Positions 24,201 to 31,970 are shown, counted from the first letter of the stretch. The stretch is 34,153 bases of DNA from an uncultured Oscillospiraceae bacterium (GCA_947587025.1 CANPXW010000018.1:1-34153); one strand, 5' to 3'. Made by a program: numbers and translations. Notes: generated from the letters alone by a model not told the origin.

Positions 24201-24234
24201 AAAAATAGCGGGCCGTCCGTGCTGGGCGCCCGCT
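24201..24234 (-). terminator. Terminator-like hairpin before the MuF gene
   Basis: Coding-strand AGCGGGC (24234-24228) pairs with GCCCGCT (24213-24207), 7 bp around a 14-nt loop, followed by ATTTTTA. It lies between the small acidic gene and the MuF ribosome-binding site. The loop is large, so efficiency may be partial. Confidence 0.55.
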
Positions 24235-24240
24235 TGCAGA

Positions 24241-24459
24241 TTATTCATTGACTTTGGTTACGATACCGGCAGCCGTTTCTCCCCGTTCGGAAAGCTCCCC
24301 GTCCTCCCCTGCGGCGACTGTTTCCTCCTCCTCGATGACGAAGCAGTCATCCGCGAGGTCGTACAGCTCGTCGGGGCTGAGGCCGTCCACCTGTTCTTTG
24401 GTGTAACCAAACTCCGATTCGATAAATTCATATTCCTTTTCGGTGAATTTGATGTCCAT
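24241..24459 (-). CDS. Small acidic protein, candidate immunity protein
   Basis: 72 residues, very acidic (many Glu/Asp, few Lys), with DIKFTEKEYEFIESEFGYTK at the start and helical LSPDELYDLADDCFVIEEEE in the middle. Family not recognised. It starts 8 nt after the portal gene, whose C-terminus carries a toxin-like domain, and is the only gene between portal and MuF. Its small size and acidity are usual for immunity proteins that neutralise basic nucleases. That role is inferred from context and charge only. Confidence 0.65.
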   Translation of the reverse strand: MDIKFTEKEYEFIESEFGYTKEQVDGLSPDELYDLADDCFVIEEEETVAAGEDGELSERGETAAGIVTKVNE

Positions 24460-24467
24460 GTTCTGCC

Positions 24468-26438
24468 TTACCCCTTTCTTATCATGCAGGTGACGACGTT
24501 CCCGGTGGCCTCGTCAAAGACTACCCTTGTACCGTCCTTTTCGTTGTAGTAGACCTTTGTGTTTGGCGTATGCCCCGGCGTGACCTTTGTGTCGGAGCTG
24601 GTGAGGGTGGCGGCCACTTTCGCAGCCGTGACGTGCCTCTGCCGCATACGCTGGACGGCGTGGCCTGATACGGAATTGACCTGCTTCCCGGTGCTTGTGG
24701 TCTGGCCGATGATTTTGCTCGTGCCATACCTGCCGGTCGTCCCCTTGCTGCTGCCTGAGGATGAACCGCCGGAGCTGTCCCCGGATGATTCTCCCCCGCC
24801 GCCTGAGCCGCCGCCGTCCGTGAACTGGCCGGTCTGCGGGTCGTGGTTGTCGTTGGATTTAATTATCATCCCGTTTTCCCCGGATGTCAACGGGGTAATT
24901 TGACCTTTCATCAGCAGCTTGCGGATTTCTTTCATCACGGCCACAACCTCGTCGTCGTGGTTGGCCGCCGCCTTTTCAATCTGGCGCTGCATGGTAAGCA
25001 TCATGCCGCCGAGGTCAAAGGATGTGGCGTTCTGCTTGTTCTGGATTGCCAGCGGCGTTTCTCCCCATTCATCCGGGAACGGTTCGGAGGTTTCGCCAAG
25101 CATCCCGTACACGATGTCCTTTGCCTTGTTTGGGGTGAGGCCCCCGGCGCTGTTTGCGATAGTGAGAATCTTCGCAAGGTCGTCCGGGTTGCTGATGTCC
25201 GGCTCCAAGAAATAAGCCTCGACAAAACGGAACTGGTAGCCGTTCAGCAGCCGGTTATTGATGGCCCATGCGAGGGACTTGCGCTCCGGCTGGAATACCT
25301 GTTCCTCCGTGACCTCCTGCGCGGTCTGGGCCGTGGCCCGGTTGAAGTCGGTCGTATATCCGACGTATAAATCCGGGAGCTGGAAAGAGGACTGCACCCG
25401 GCGGCGGTTATTGTCGAGGTATTCCTGAAACAGCTCGTCCTTTTGGAGAATGTCGGCCATCTTCTCAATGGTGACTTTGGGCTTTTCCTTGTCGTCGAAG
25501 TCCACGCGCCCGTCGGTGCTTTCCGCTTCCAGAACGATGAAAGCGTGCTGCCCGGCCTCGCCCTTGATGTCGTCCATGTAGCCCTGCAGCTTTTCAAAGC
25601 TCTCGTCCGTGAGGGAACCGCCCTCAATCATAATCATGAGGGGCGTGTGCCGCCCGTTCTGAAAATAGTTGTTGTTGAGAGATTCCGCCTTGCGGGAGCC
25701 GTCCACGCCAAGAACCTGACCTATCCAGCGCACTTCCCCGTAGGGTTCCGTGCCGATGGCAAATTCCATCAGCTCGTTAGCCTGATATTGCAGCTCAAGG
25801 GTTTCCCCGTCCTCAAGGTATTTTCCATCCCGCAAGTCCATGATGCGGGGGTCGCCAAACTCCCGGAAATAGACGGTCTTGCCGCCCACTTCCTGCCGGT
25901 ATTTGCAGTACCTTTTCCGGCGCATGGTTTCCTTGCCGTGGTGGTAGTACGGGGTTTCAATGTACGGGTCAAGCGGTCGCGTCTTTGTGATGGATGGAGT
26001 GTCCCGGATAAATTCAATCTGGACGACGTTCCCGGTCATATCCCGGATGACTTCGAGGTACGCTATCCCGTAGATTTCCCGCGCCTCCACCAAGTCCTCA
26101 AAGACTTCCTTTGTGTCCTGCTCGGTGTTGAGCAGTTCCAGAATTTCCTCCGCCGCTGCGAACTCGGCGGCCATTTCATCGGTTTCCTCCTCGTCGTCGA
26201 TGTACCGAACGCCGATGCCATAGCCGCAGATGTTGTTCTTGTAGGCCCGGATGCACTGCGGGAGGATGGAGCTGTTCTTGACGAGCGCCCGCAGCCCCCG
26301 CATATCTACCGGGTGGGCTATCCATTCCCCGGCGTTGACTGCCTCCTGAGGGGCGAGCTGCACGGATGTGTCCGCTTTTTCCACGGGCCGTCCCTTTATG
26401 ATGCGAACCTGCATCCCGGTCGTTTTCTTTTCTGCCAT
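24468..26438 (-). CDS. Portal protein with C-terminal toxin-like domain
   Basis: 656 residues. Residues 1-530 fit the PBSX-type portal family (NAGEWIAHPVDMRGLRALV; YKNNICGYGIGVRY; VLGVDGSRKAESLNNNYFQN; PDLYVGYTTDFNRATAQTAQ), the dodecamer through which DNA is packaged. After DPQTGQFTD comes a Gly/Ser linker (about 543-570) and a separate domain of about 70 residues (587-656). This starts VNSVSGHAVQRMRQRHVTAA and ends DEATGNVVTCMIRKG. The HAxxRMxxR pattern plus a two-strand VYYNEKDGTRVVFDE end resembles DUF4258/BECR-like RNase toxin domains. Portal alone is normally 450-530 residues, so the domain is an addition. Confidence 0.92.
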   Translation of the reverse strand: MAEKKTTGMQVRIIKGRPVEKADTSVQLAPQEAVNAGEWIAHPVDMRGLRALVKNSSILPQCIRAYKNNICGYGIGVRYIDDEEETDEMAAEFAAAEEILELLNTEQDTKEVFEDLVEAREIYGIAYLEVIRDMTGNVVQIEFIRDTPSITKTRPLDPYIETPYYHHGKETMRRKRYCKYRQEVGGKTVYFREFGDPRIMDLRDGKYLEDGETLELQYQANELMEFAIGTEPYGEVRWIGQVLGVDGSRKAESLNNNYFQNGRHTPLMIMIEGGSLTDESFEKLQGYMDDIKGEAGQHAFIVLEAESTDGRVDFDDKEKPKVTIEKMADILQKDELFQEYLDNNRRRVQSSFQLPDLYVGYTTDFNRATAQTAQEVTEEQVFQPERKSLAWAINNRLLNGYQFRFVEAYFLEPDISNPDDLAKILTIANSAGGLTPNKAKDIVYGMLGETSEPFPDEWGETPLAIQNKQNATSFDLGGMMLTMQRQIEKAAANHDDEVVAVMKEIRKLLMKGQITPLTSGENGMIIKSNDNHDPQTGQFTDGGGSGGGGESSGDSSGGSSSGSSKGTTGRYGTSKIIGQTTSTGKQVNSVSGHAVQRMRQRHVTAAKVAATLTSSDTKVTPGHTPNTKVYYNEKDGTRVVFDEATGNVVTCMIRKG

Positions 26439-26439
26439 C

Positions 26440-27852
26440 TTATGCGTTCACCCCTTTCTTGCGTTTTGGTGGCTTGATTGGCAGGCAGAGAAGCAGAACG
26501 CAGTCGGCCTCGTCCGGGGACGGCTGGCCGCGCTTCTTGACTGCCTCCTTGCTTTCTATCCTGATTTTGCTCTGGTCGGTGAGTGCGTACTTGCGCCCGG
26601 ATAGCTGGGCCACAAGGTCGTTGTCGTCCGGCAGAATAAGCTCCACCGGCTTCGGCTTGCCCTCCTCGTCGTGAGGCTGCAAGAGGTTTTTCACGACAGC
26701 CATCATGTAGGTGGTGGTGTCGTAATAGTGCTTATGGCTTATCCTCTGGCCGAACTTGACCGGGTATATATCCAGCCACCAGAGCTTTTCCGGGTTGTTC
26801 CGTTTCATCTGGCGGAGCCGGTCTACCACGCCGCCGCCCACGCCGCCGTCATCGACCTTGACGGGGATAGGGTCGTCCTCTGCTGCCGTGAGCTTATACC
26901 GTGCGACAAGCTCCTCGCCAAGCATTACAATGTCGTCCGCCGTTTTCATGGTGTCCTGACCTCGGCGTTTTTTCCAGAGAGTGACCTTTTCATCGGTCTT
27001 ATATCCAATGACGGTCTTATCGTCGCCGAACCGGGCCACGTCGCAGCCGATGTGTATCAGCCCCGGCCTGCCCTTTTCGGTGTACGGTGTCATGATGGAC
27101 TTTTCGACCAGCGGCAGGGGGATGAAGATGTCGTCCTCCTGCAGAGGGAAGTCCCCGGCCACGCGGACGCGGAACACGTCGCTGTCCTCGCCGTACATGG
27201 AAACGATGGTCTTTACAAAGTCCTGAGAAACCCGCGTGCTTTTCCGTCCGTCGATGTGAAACGCGGAATAGCTCGGCAGGTTCTTGTGGTGGCTGTCATA
27301 GAAGAACCCGGAAAGCTGGGTCGGGTTCCCACACATTAAGAGCCGCGCTCCCGGTGTGGATAGGGAGCCAAGGACCGGCTCGAAGATTTTGTCATCCACG
27401 CCTGAGGCCTCATCTATGATGTAAAGAACGTCCTCCGCGTGGAAGCCCTGCAGCGCGTCCGGCTTGCTGGCCGTCCGGGCCACCGCGAACCATTCCTCCG
27501 GGTAGCCTTTCATGTAGAGCTTTTCTTTCGTCCAGATTAGCTCCGTTCCAAGTGCTGGGTTATTCCTGAGCCACTTGCTGACCTCCGCCCATAGGATGTC
27601 AAATAGCTGGTGCTGGGTCGGAGCCGTGCAGGGGATTTTGGGAAATGGCCGCGTTACCATGAACCAGATTATCGTCCACGCCTCCACGGTGGATTTCCCT
27701 ACGCCGTGACCGCTTCGGACGGTCGTCATCGGGTTGGCCTCCACGCTGCGCAGGACGGCGGCCTGCTCCGGGTCTGGTATGGCCCCGATGATGTCCTCCA
27801 CAAATTCGACCGGGCGTGAGGCGTAGAAGTTGATTGCATCTTCTGTAATCAT
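26440..27852 (-). CDS. terL: Terminase large subunit
   Basis: 470 residues. Motor domain: Walker A SGHGVGKST (47-55), Walker B VLYIIDE (142-148), coupling motif near MCGNPTQ (173-179). RNase H-like nuclease: GCDVARFGDD (269-278), a second acid in VKVDDGG (331-337), and a third in SPDEADC near 446. It cuts and pumps phage DNA into proheads. The start overlaps the small-subunit stop by ATGA. Full length, no defect seen. Confidence 0.96.
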   Translation of the reverse strand: MITEDAINFYASRPVEFVEDIIGAIPDPEQAAVLRSVEANPMTTVRSGHGVGKSTVEAWTIIWFMVTRPFPKIPCTAPTQHQLFDILWAEVSKWLRNNPALGTELIWTKEKLYMKGYPEEWFAVARTASKPDALQGFHAEDVLYIIDEASGVDDKIFEPVLGSLSTPGARLLMCGNPTQLSGFFYDSHHKNLPSYSAFHIDGRKSTRVSQDFVKTIVSMYGEDSDVFRVRVAGDFPLQEDDIFIPLPLVEKSIMTPYTEKGRPGLIHIGCDVARFGDDKTVIGYKTDEKVTLWKKRRGQDTMKTADDIVMLGEELVARYKLTAAEDDPIPVKVDDGGVGGGVVDRLRQMKRNNPEKLWWLDIYPVKFGQRISHKHYYDTTTYMMAVVKNLLQPHDEEGKPKPVELILPDDNDLVAQLSGRKYALTDQSKIRIESKEAVKKRGQPSPDEADCVLLLCLPIKPPKRKKGVNA

Positions 27853-28343
27853 TTGCCGCCTCCTATCCGTTTCTCGTATGCGGAGATAATGCTGTCCGCG
27901 AGGCTTGTCCGGGCCTGCTCGGTTTCGGTGTTCTGCTCCGCTTCAATGAGGGTCTTTCTTTCGATGTCGGTCGCCAGCCTGAGCATTTCCTTGATGTCCC
28001 TCGCCGTCATGTCCTCCGGCTGTATCATGTTGAGGGCTTCGAGGGCCTTTTTCTCAAGCTGCATAGCGATTTGGAGCTGCCGCTTTCTGGTGTCCGCTAC
28101 GAGCTTTTGCTTTTCCCGGTGGGCCTGCCGTTCGAGGTCGTTGTCATAGGCAGATACCCTTTGTTCCCAGTCGAATTTATCTTTCCACCTGCGGATTAGG
28201 CTGCCACTTTTTTGCAACTTACCCGCCACCGCCGTGAATGTACGGCTCTCGCCCATGTCCCGGTAGCAGGCGAACGCCTCAAAAGCCTTTTCTGATTCCC
28301 CCGGCTGCCGTTCCCACGGTTTGATTTTTGATGTGTCGCCCAT
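27849..28343 (-). CDS. terS: Terminase small subunit
   Basis: 164 residues. The N-terminal helix-turn-helix part (SRTFTAVAGKLQKSGSLIRR, then WEQRVSAYD) is typical of Firmicutes small terminases; it binds the packaging site. The rest is a long helical oligomerisation part (LVADTRKRQLQIAMQLEKKA). It overlaps terL by ATGA. RBS GGAG 7 nt before the ATG. Confidence 0.93.
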   Translation of the reverse strand: MGDTSKIKPWERQPGESEKAFEAFACYRDMGESRTFTAVAGKLQKSGSLIRRWKDKFDWEQRVSAYDNDLERQAHREKQKLVADTRKRQLQIAMQLEKKALEALNMIQPEDMTARDIKEMLRLATDIERKTLIEAEQNTETEQARTSLADSIISAYEKRIGGGK

Positions 28344-28401
28344 GCGCTACCTCTCCTTTTCCACCGCAGGAAAGAAGCGGGTCTGCGTCACTTGCCTGCC
28401 A

Positions 28402-28977
28402 TTACGTTTCCCCTTTCGCCTTGCGCACAATAGCCATGACGATACCGTCCTCGCCGTTTTTCTTGATATAGGATTTCACGTCCTTTTCGTCCGCCTTGTC
28501 GAATGTGAGGGTCAGCAAGAAAAAGTCCTGCGGCGGCTCCTCCCCGGCGGGTTCCTCGTCCTCCTCGTCGTCGAAAAAGGTTTGAAGCTCGTTTTGCAGG
28601 ACTTCTATTTCCGGGAGCGTGAATCCCGTTTGCACCGCATCGTCGCCCAGTTCCAGCAGGATTTCAGACAGCTTCCTGTCGTCCCATTTGCCCTCCACCT
28701 TATTCAGCGCGATGTTGAGCTGCTTTTCCGCGATGCTGTCCAAGTCAACGACCGATACGTCCGCTTCCTGAATACCCATGTCGGAAAGCACCCGCAAGCG
28801 CTGATGCCCTCCGACGACCGTATTCGTTCTCCTGTTCCAGACTATGGGCTGAACCAGCCCGTATTTTTCAATACTCCTTTTGATGGTTTCATATTCCTCG
28901 TCACCGGGTTGGAGCGTGACCCGTGGGTTATATTCGGCGAGGTTCATTTCAGAGATTTTCTTCTTGATGATTTCCAT
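28402..28977 (-). CDS. ParB/Sulfiredoxin-domain protein, copy 2
   Basis: 191 residues. The N-terminal 90 residues are a ParB N-terminal domain: NLAEYNPR, RSIEKYGLVQPIVWNRRTN, and the nucleotide-binding TVVGGHQRLRVL. An acidic linker (about 136-150, EEDEEPAGEEPP) leads to a small beta-alpha C-terminal domain. It is a paralogue of the gene 5 nt upstream, with the same domain order but a diverged C-terminus. It lacks the typical ParB DNA-binding helix-turn-helix region. ParB-type domains bind or cleave nucleotides; the exact role in this phage is unknown, but the place next to terminase suggests a packaging or DNA-modification link. Confidence 0.85.
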   Translation of the reverse strand: MEIIKKKISEMNLAEYNPRVTLQPGDEEYETIKRSIEKYGLVQPIVWNRRTNTVVGGHQRLRVLSDMGIQEADVSVVDLDSIAEKQLNIALNKVEGKWDDRKLSEILLELGDDAVQTGFTLPEIEVLQNELQTFFDDEEDEEPAGEEPPQDFFLLTLTFDKADEKDVKSYIKKNGEDGIVMAIVRKAKGET

Positions 28978-28982
28978 GCCGC

Positions 28983-29591
28983 CTATTCCCCCATCCTGAC
29001 GAAGTTCACGACCGCCGCCGCCAGCTCTGCCTCCGGCTCCTCCGCCGTGTCCATGAACAGCTTTACGTCGTCCGCATATTCAACGGGTATCTGGAAAGCC
29101 ATTTCAAAGGTTTCCGGCTCCTGAGGCTCGTCCTCGGCTTCGCCGTCCCCGGCCTGCTGGTCGTCGTACCTGAGAACATCTTCCAGCCGGGAATAGTCCT
29201 CAAGTAAACCTTGTAGTTCCCATTCGTCGAACCCTGTCAGCTCGACTTCCCCCGCGTCGCTTAATTCCTGCATGAGAGCGGCCAGCTTTTCATTGTCCCA
29301 CCGGCCTTTCGTGCGGTTCAGCATGACGTTGAGGATTTTTTCTTCCCTGAGCGTGCAGTCAATGACGACCACTTCCGCCTCGGTCTGCCCCATGTTGAGC
29401 AGGACTTTCAGACGTTGGTGGCCGCCTACGACGTGCTGGGTCTGCCGGTTCCAGATGATAGGCTCCACGCATCCAAATTCCTGAATACTGCGGCGTATCT
29501 TCTGAAATTCCGGGTCGTCCGGCTGCAGGTCTTTTCGTGGGTTATACTCTGCCCCCTTGAGGGCTGAGAGTTCCATTCGTTGCAGATTCAT
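28983..29591 (-). CDS. ParB/Sulfiredoxin-domain protein, copy 1
   Basis: 202 residues. ParB domain with GAEYNPRKDL, RSIQEFGCVEPIIWNRQTQ, and HVVGGHQRLKVL. Then a helical part (KLAALMQELSDAG), an acidic linker (DGEAEDEPQEPE), and a short C-terminal domain (FEMAFQIPVEYADDVKLF). Same layout as copy 2. The ATG at 29591 lies inside the yhhQ-like gene, an overlap of 50 nt; a later in-frame ATG at 29576 would leave 35 nt. AAAGGGG 7 nt upstream supports 29591. Confidence 0.85.
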   Translation of the reverse strand: MNLQRMELSALKGAEYNPRKDLQPDDPEFQKIRRSIQEFGCVEPIIWNRQTQHVVGGHQRLKVLLNMGQTEAEVVVIDCTLREEKILNVMLNRTKGRWDNEKLAALMQELSDAGEVELTGFDEWELQGLLEDYSRLEDVLRYDDQQAGDGEAEDEPQEPETFEMAFQIPVEYADDVKLFMDTAEEPEAELAAAVVNFVRMGE

Positions 29592-30252
29592 CGTCCTGCC
29601 CCTTTCTCCTGCGGGTCATGATGTAGAAAAACGGAGTGTCCAGCGCGGCAAGGATGAATTTCAGAACGTACTGCCCCACCATCATCGCCAGCAGCGGCGC
29701 GTGCATGGCCGGGTCGAAGAACCATCCGAATCCAAGTCCGAACGATATTCCGATGAACAGCACCGTGTCGATGATTTGGCTCGTCATGGTAGAGCCGTTA
29801 TTCCAGAGCCACCGCTTGCGCGGGTCCGCCTCAAACCTGTCCCTGATTTTATGGAAAATCCAAACGTCCCAGCTCTGCGACGCGAAGTACGCCACCAATG
29901 AGCCGATGACGAATATCCAGTTCTGTCCGAGTAGGGTGTTATACGCCTCCTGCACCGTTCCATCTGCGGCGGGCAGATATTGTGTCGCCAGTATGAGCAG
30001 CGATGCAAGCGCCTGAGCGATAAAGCCCCAGCGCACCGTCCGGTTGGCTTCCTTTTTGCCCCATAGCTCCCCGATGACATCCGTCATCAAAAAGGTGATG
30101 GCGTAGCAGAGGGCCGCGCCCGGCAGCGTGATGGGGACGCCGAAAAGCGTCAGCCCGGTTGCGAACAGCTTCGCGGTTACGACATTCGAGATAACGAGAG
30201 CTACCGCGAATATCATGTTCAGACCAATCAAGTTCGAGTTGGTTTTTTTCAT
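29542..30252 (-). CDS. yhhQ: YhhQ-like 7-deazaguanine precursor transporter (VUT family)
   Basis: 236 residues with about six membrane helices (for example LIGLNMIFAVALVISNVVTA; PGAALCYAITFLMTDVIGEL; FVIGSLVAYFASQSWDVWIF; DTVLFIGISFGLGFGWFF). ITFLMTDVIGELWGKKEANR is the core motif of the YhhQ/VUT family (queuosine precursor import, preQ0/preQ1). Directly downstream of queC. In a phage, this would bring preQ0 from outside into the host cell. The short hydrophilic tail overlaps the ParB gene. Family firm; cargo inferred from neighbours. Confidence 0.92.
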   Translation of the reverse strand: MKKTNSNLIGLNMIFAVALVISNVVTAKLFATGLTLFGVPITLPGAALCYAITFLMTDVIGELWGKKEANRTVRWGFIAQALASLLILATQYLPAADGTVQEAYNTLLGQNWIFVIGSLVAYFASQSWDVWIFHKIRDRFEADPRKRWLWNNGSTMTSQIIDTVLFIGISFGLGFGWFFDPAMHAPLLAMMVGQYVLKFILAALDTPFFYIMTRRRKGQDDESATNGTLSPQGGRV

Positions 30253-30279
30253 TGTGGTTTCCTCACTTTCTGATTTTTG

Positions 30280-30972
30280 TTATTTTTTGAGTGCGGGGTC
30301 TTCGACCCCATTCGCAGCGAACGCCGCCGCCCTGTCGATGCAGGTTCCGCAGGTGCCGCATGGCCTGTCGCCGCCCTCATAGCACGACCATGTGAGTTCG
30401 TAGGGGACTTTCAGCCCCAGCCCGATTTTCACGACCCCTGCTTTATTGAGGTCTACCAGAGGGGCGACGACGTGAACCCTGCCATACGTCCCGATGCTGA
30501 TAGCCTTTTTCATCGCCTCCGTAAACTCCCGGCTGCAGTCCGCGTAAGCGTTGCCTGCCGCGTCGTCGGCGTGCGCTCCCAAGTAGATTTCCGTGTCCTC
30601 GTCCGGGTAGATGGACATTGCCAGTGCTGCCACGGCGGACAGGAGCAGCCCGTTCCTGAACGGGACATAGGTTCTGACCATGCCCTCGCCGTCCTGAGCT
30701 ATCTGCTCCGCATAGCTCTGGTGCCGGATGCCCTCGGTGCTGTGGGATAACAGCGGGCAGTTGGAGAATTTCATAATCTCGGACAGGTCAAGGACGAAGT
30801 GCGGCACCGCGTAGTAGTCCGCGATTTTGGCCGCGCACTCCAATTCCTTTTCATGCTTCTGCCCGTAGAATACGGAGACGGTAGAGATATTTCCCGCCCC
30901 CAGCTTGTCCACCGCGATGCCGATGCAGGTCGTGCTGTCCACGCCCCCGCTGCTGAGTACCAATGCTTTCAT
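30280..30972 (-). CDS. queC: QueC, 7-cyano-7-deazaguanine synthase
   Basis: 230 residues. PP-loop LSSGGVDSTT at 7-16, the substrate region GAHADDAAGNAYADCSREF, and the C-terminal zinc site built from SCYEGGDRPCGTCGTC followed by IDRAAAF are all canonical. It makes preQ0 from 7-carboxy-7-deazaguanine, using ATP and ammonia. Full length for the family. The ATG at 30972 follows AAAGGAGG by 7 nt. It is between the DpdA-like and YhhQ-like genes, so its product probably serves DNA modification rather than tRNA queuosine. Confidence 0.96.
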   Translation of the reverse strand: MKALVLSSGGVDSTTCIGIAVDKLGAGNISTVSVFYGQKHEKELECAAKIADYYAVPHFVLDLSEIMKFSNCPLLSHSTEGIRHQSYAEQIAQDGEGMVRTYVPFRNGLLLSAVAALAMSIYPDEDTEIYLGAHADDAAGNAYADCSREFTEAMKKAISIGTYGRVHVVAPLVDLNKAGVVKIGLGLKVPYELTWSCYEGGDRPCGTCGTCIDRAAAFAANGVEDPALKK

Positions 30973-30986
30973 GATGTGTCCTCCTT

Positions 30987-31886
30987 TTAATTCTGCGGCC
31001 CGGCTGTGAGCGAATACTGATTCCTGCAGATAGTCGCGCACAGGCTGGCGTTCGTTGTGTAGTCGAGATTCCTGCTCCCGGATGTGACCCCGCGCTTTGC
31101 AAGCTCCGCGATGATGGCCTCCCGGCGGGCCTCGAAAAGCTCCCTCTTAAAATTGCGGATGTGCCGCTTCTGGAAGCCGTCGTCGATGGTGCCGTACTTG
31201 ACCCCGGCCAGCCATGATGTGCTGTCGGAGGATGTGCAAAAGCTGTTTTCCTTGAGGATTCGCGCATCGGTGCAGCCAAGCAGGTGGATGTCGATTTCCG
31301 GCTTTTTGTTCTTGATGTAGTGGGTGATGTAGCGCACGTCGTCCTTGTGGCTGGCTTTCTTCGTGCGCCGCCACTCCGGCAGGCCGACCGCGAGGTAGTC
31401 CGAAAATTCAATCAGCCGGTCGAGGCCCTTGCGCCCGTCCTCAAAGTGCCAGACGTTCATGTGCCGGTGGTGAGGCAGGAGCTTTTTCATCCGCTCCCGG
31501 AAATACCATGCTTCATCCACGCCAAGGACTTTCTGGCAGTCGATTTCGACGAGGGTCGCGTCTATGTCGTTCTGCTGGACAAAGGCCACCATCTTATCCT
31601 GCCATTGCCTGAGGATTTCCAGCGTCATCGGCTGGCCTTTCCCCACGCCAAACATAAAGGTAAAGATGCCGCTGTCCTGAATGACGTGCTTCTGCTCCCG
31701 GCATTGCGCCCGGATGACGTGTTCATAGGGCAGGGTGAAGTCGCTGTCCGGCTTCTTGTTGACGATGTACTTATAGCAGGAATAAAGGCGGTAGCCCACG
31801 TCCGCCGCATTAAGGGCCGCATAAAAGTTTTCCTGACCGTCGCTCCCGGCGAAGTGTACCTTGCAGTTGTTCCCGAACAGGCCCAT
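30987..31886 (-). CDS. dpdA: DpdA-like DNA-guanine transglycosylase
   Basis: 299 residues, related to tRNA-guanine transglycosylase (TGT) but of the shorter phage DpdA type, which exchanges guanine for a 7-deazaguanine in DNA. QDSGIFTF (70-77) matches the TGT DSGG substrate region; LVEIDCQKVLG (112-122), YLAVGLPEW (164-172), IHLLGCTD (200-207) and SSDSTSWLAG (219-228, Asp221 as likely nucleophile) follow in TGT order. The usual TGT zinc cluster is not obvious. The ATG at 31886 is chosen because AAAGGAGG is 7 nt upstream. It precedes queC by 14 nt. The DNA-modifying role is inferred from homology and context. Confidence 0.85.
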   Translation of the reverse strand: MGLFGNNCKVHFAGSDGQENFYAALNAADVGYRLYSCYKYIVNKKPDSDFTLPYEHVIRAQCREQKHVIQDSGIFTFMFGVGKGQPMTLEILRQWQDKMVAFVQQNDIDATLVEIDCQKVLGVDEAWYFRERMKKLLPHHRHMNVWHFEDGRKGLDRLIEFSDYLAVGLPEWRRTKKASHKDDVRYITHYIKNKKPEIDIHLLGCTDARILKENSFCTSSDSTSWLAGVKYGTIDDGFQKRHIRNFKRELFEARREAIIAELAKRGVTSGSRNLDYTTNASLCATICRNQYSLTAGPQN

Positions 31887-31912
31887 GCGCCCGCCTCCTT
31901 TCATGGCAATAG

Positions 31913-31930
31913 AAAAACCGAACGGTTTTT
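31913..31930 (-). terminator. Possible terminator or operator palindrome before dpdA
   Basis: A perfect 8-bp inverted repeat, AAAAACCG and CGGTTTTT with a 2-nt centre, with A-rich and T-rich arms that could work in either direction. It ends 27 nt before the dpdA start. Only the inner bases are G/C, so as a terminator it is weak; a protein-binding palindrome is equally possible. Confidence 0.4.
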
Positions 31931-31970
31931 CTGGGTTTCTTTCGGTTTCCCTCGGTTCCGTTCGGTTCTT
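31921..31970 (-). repeat. Five tandem 10-bp imperfect repeats upstream of dpdA
   Basis: Read on the plus strand, five consecutive 10-bp units share a CGGTT core (GGGTT in the second): AACGGTTTTT, CTGGGTTTCT, TTCGGTTTCC, CTCGGTTCCG, TTCGGTTCTT. The period is near one helical turn, so a repeated protein site would lie on one face of the DNA. Not part of any supported coding sequence. Confidence 0.7.
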
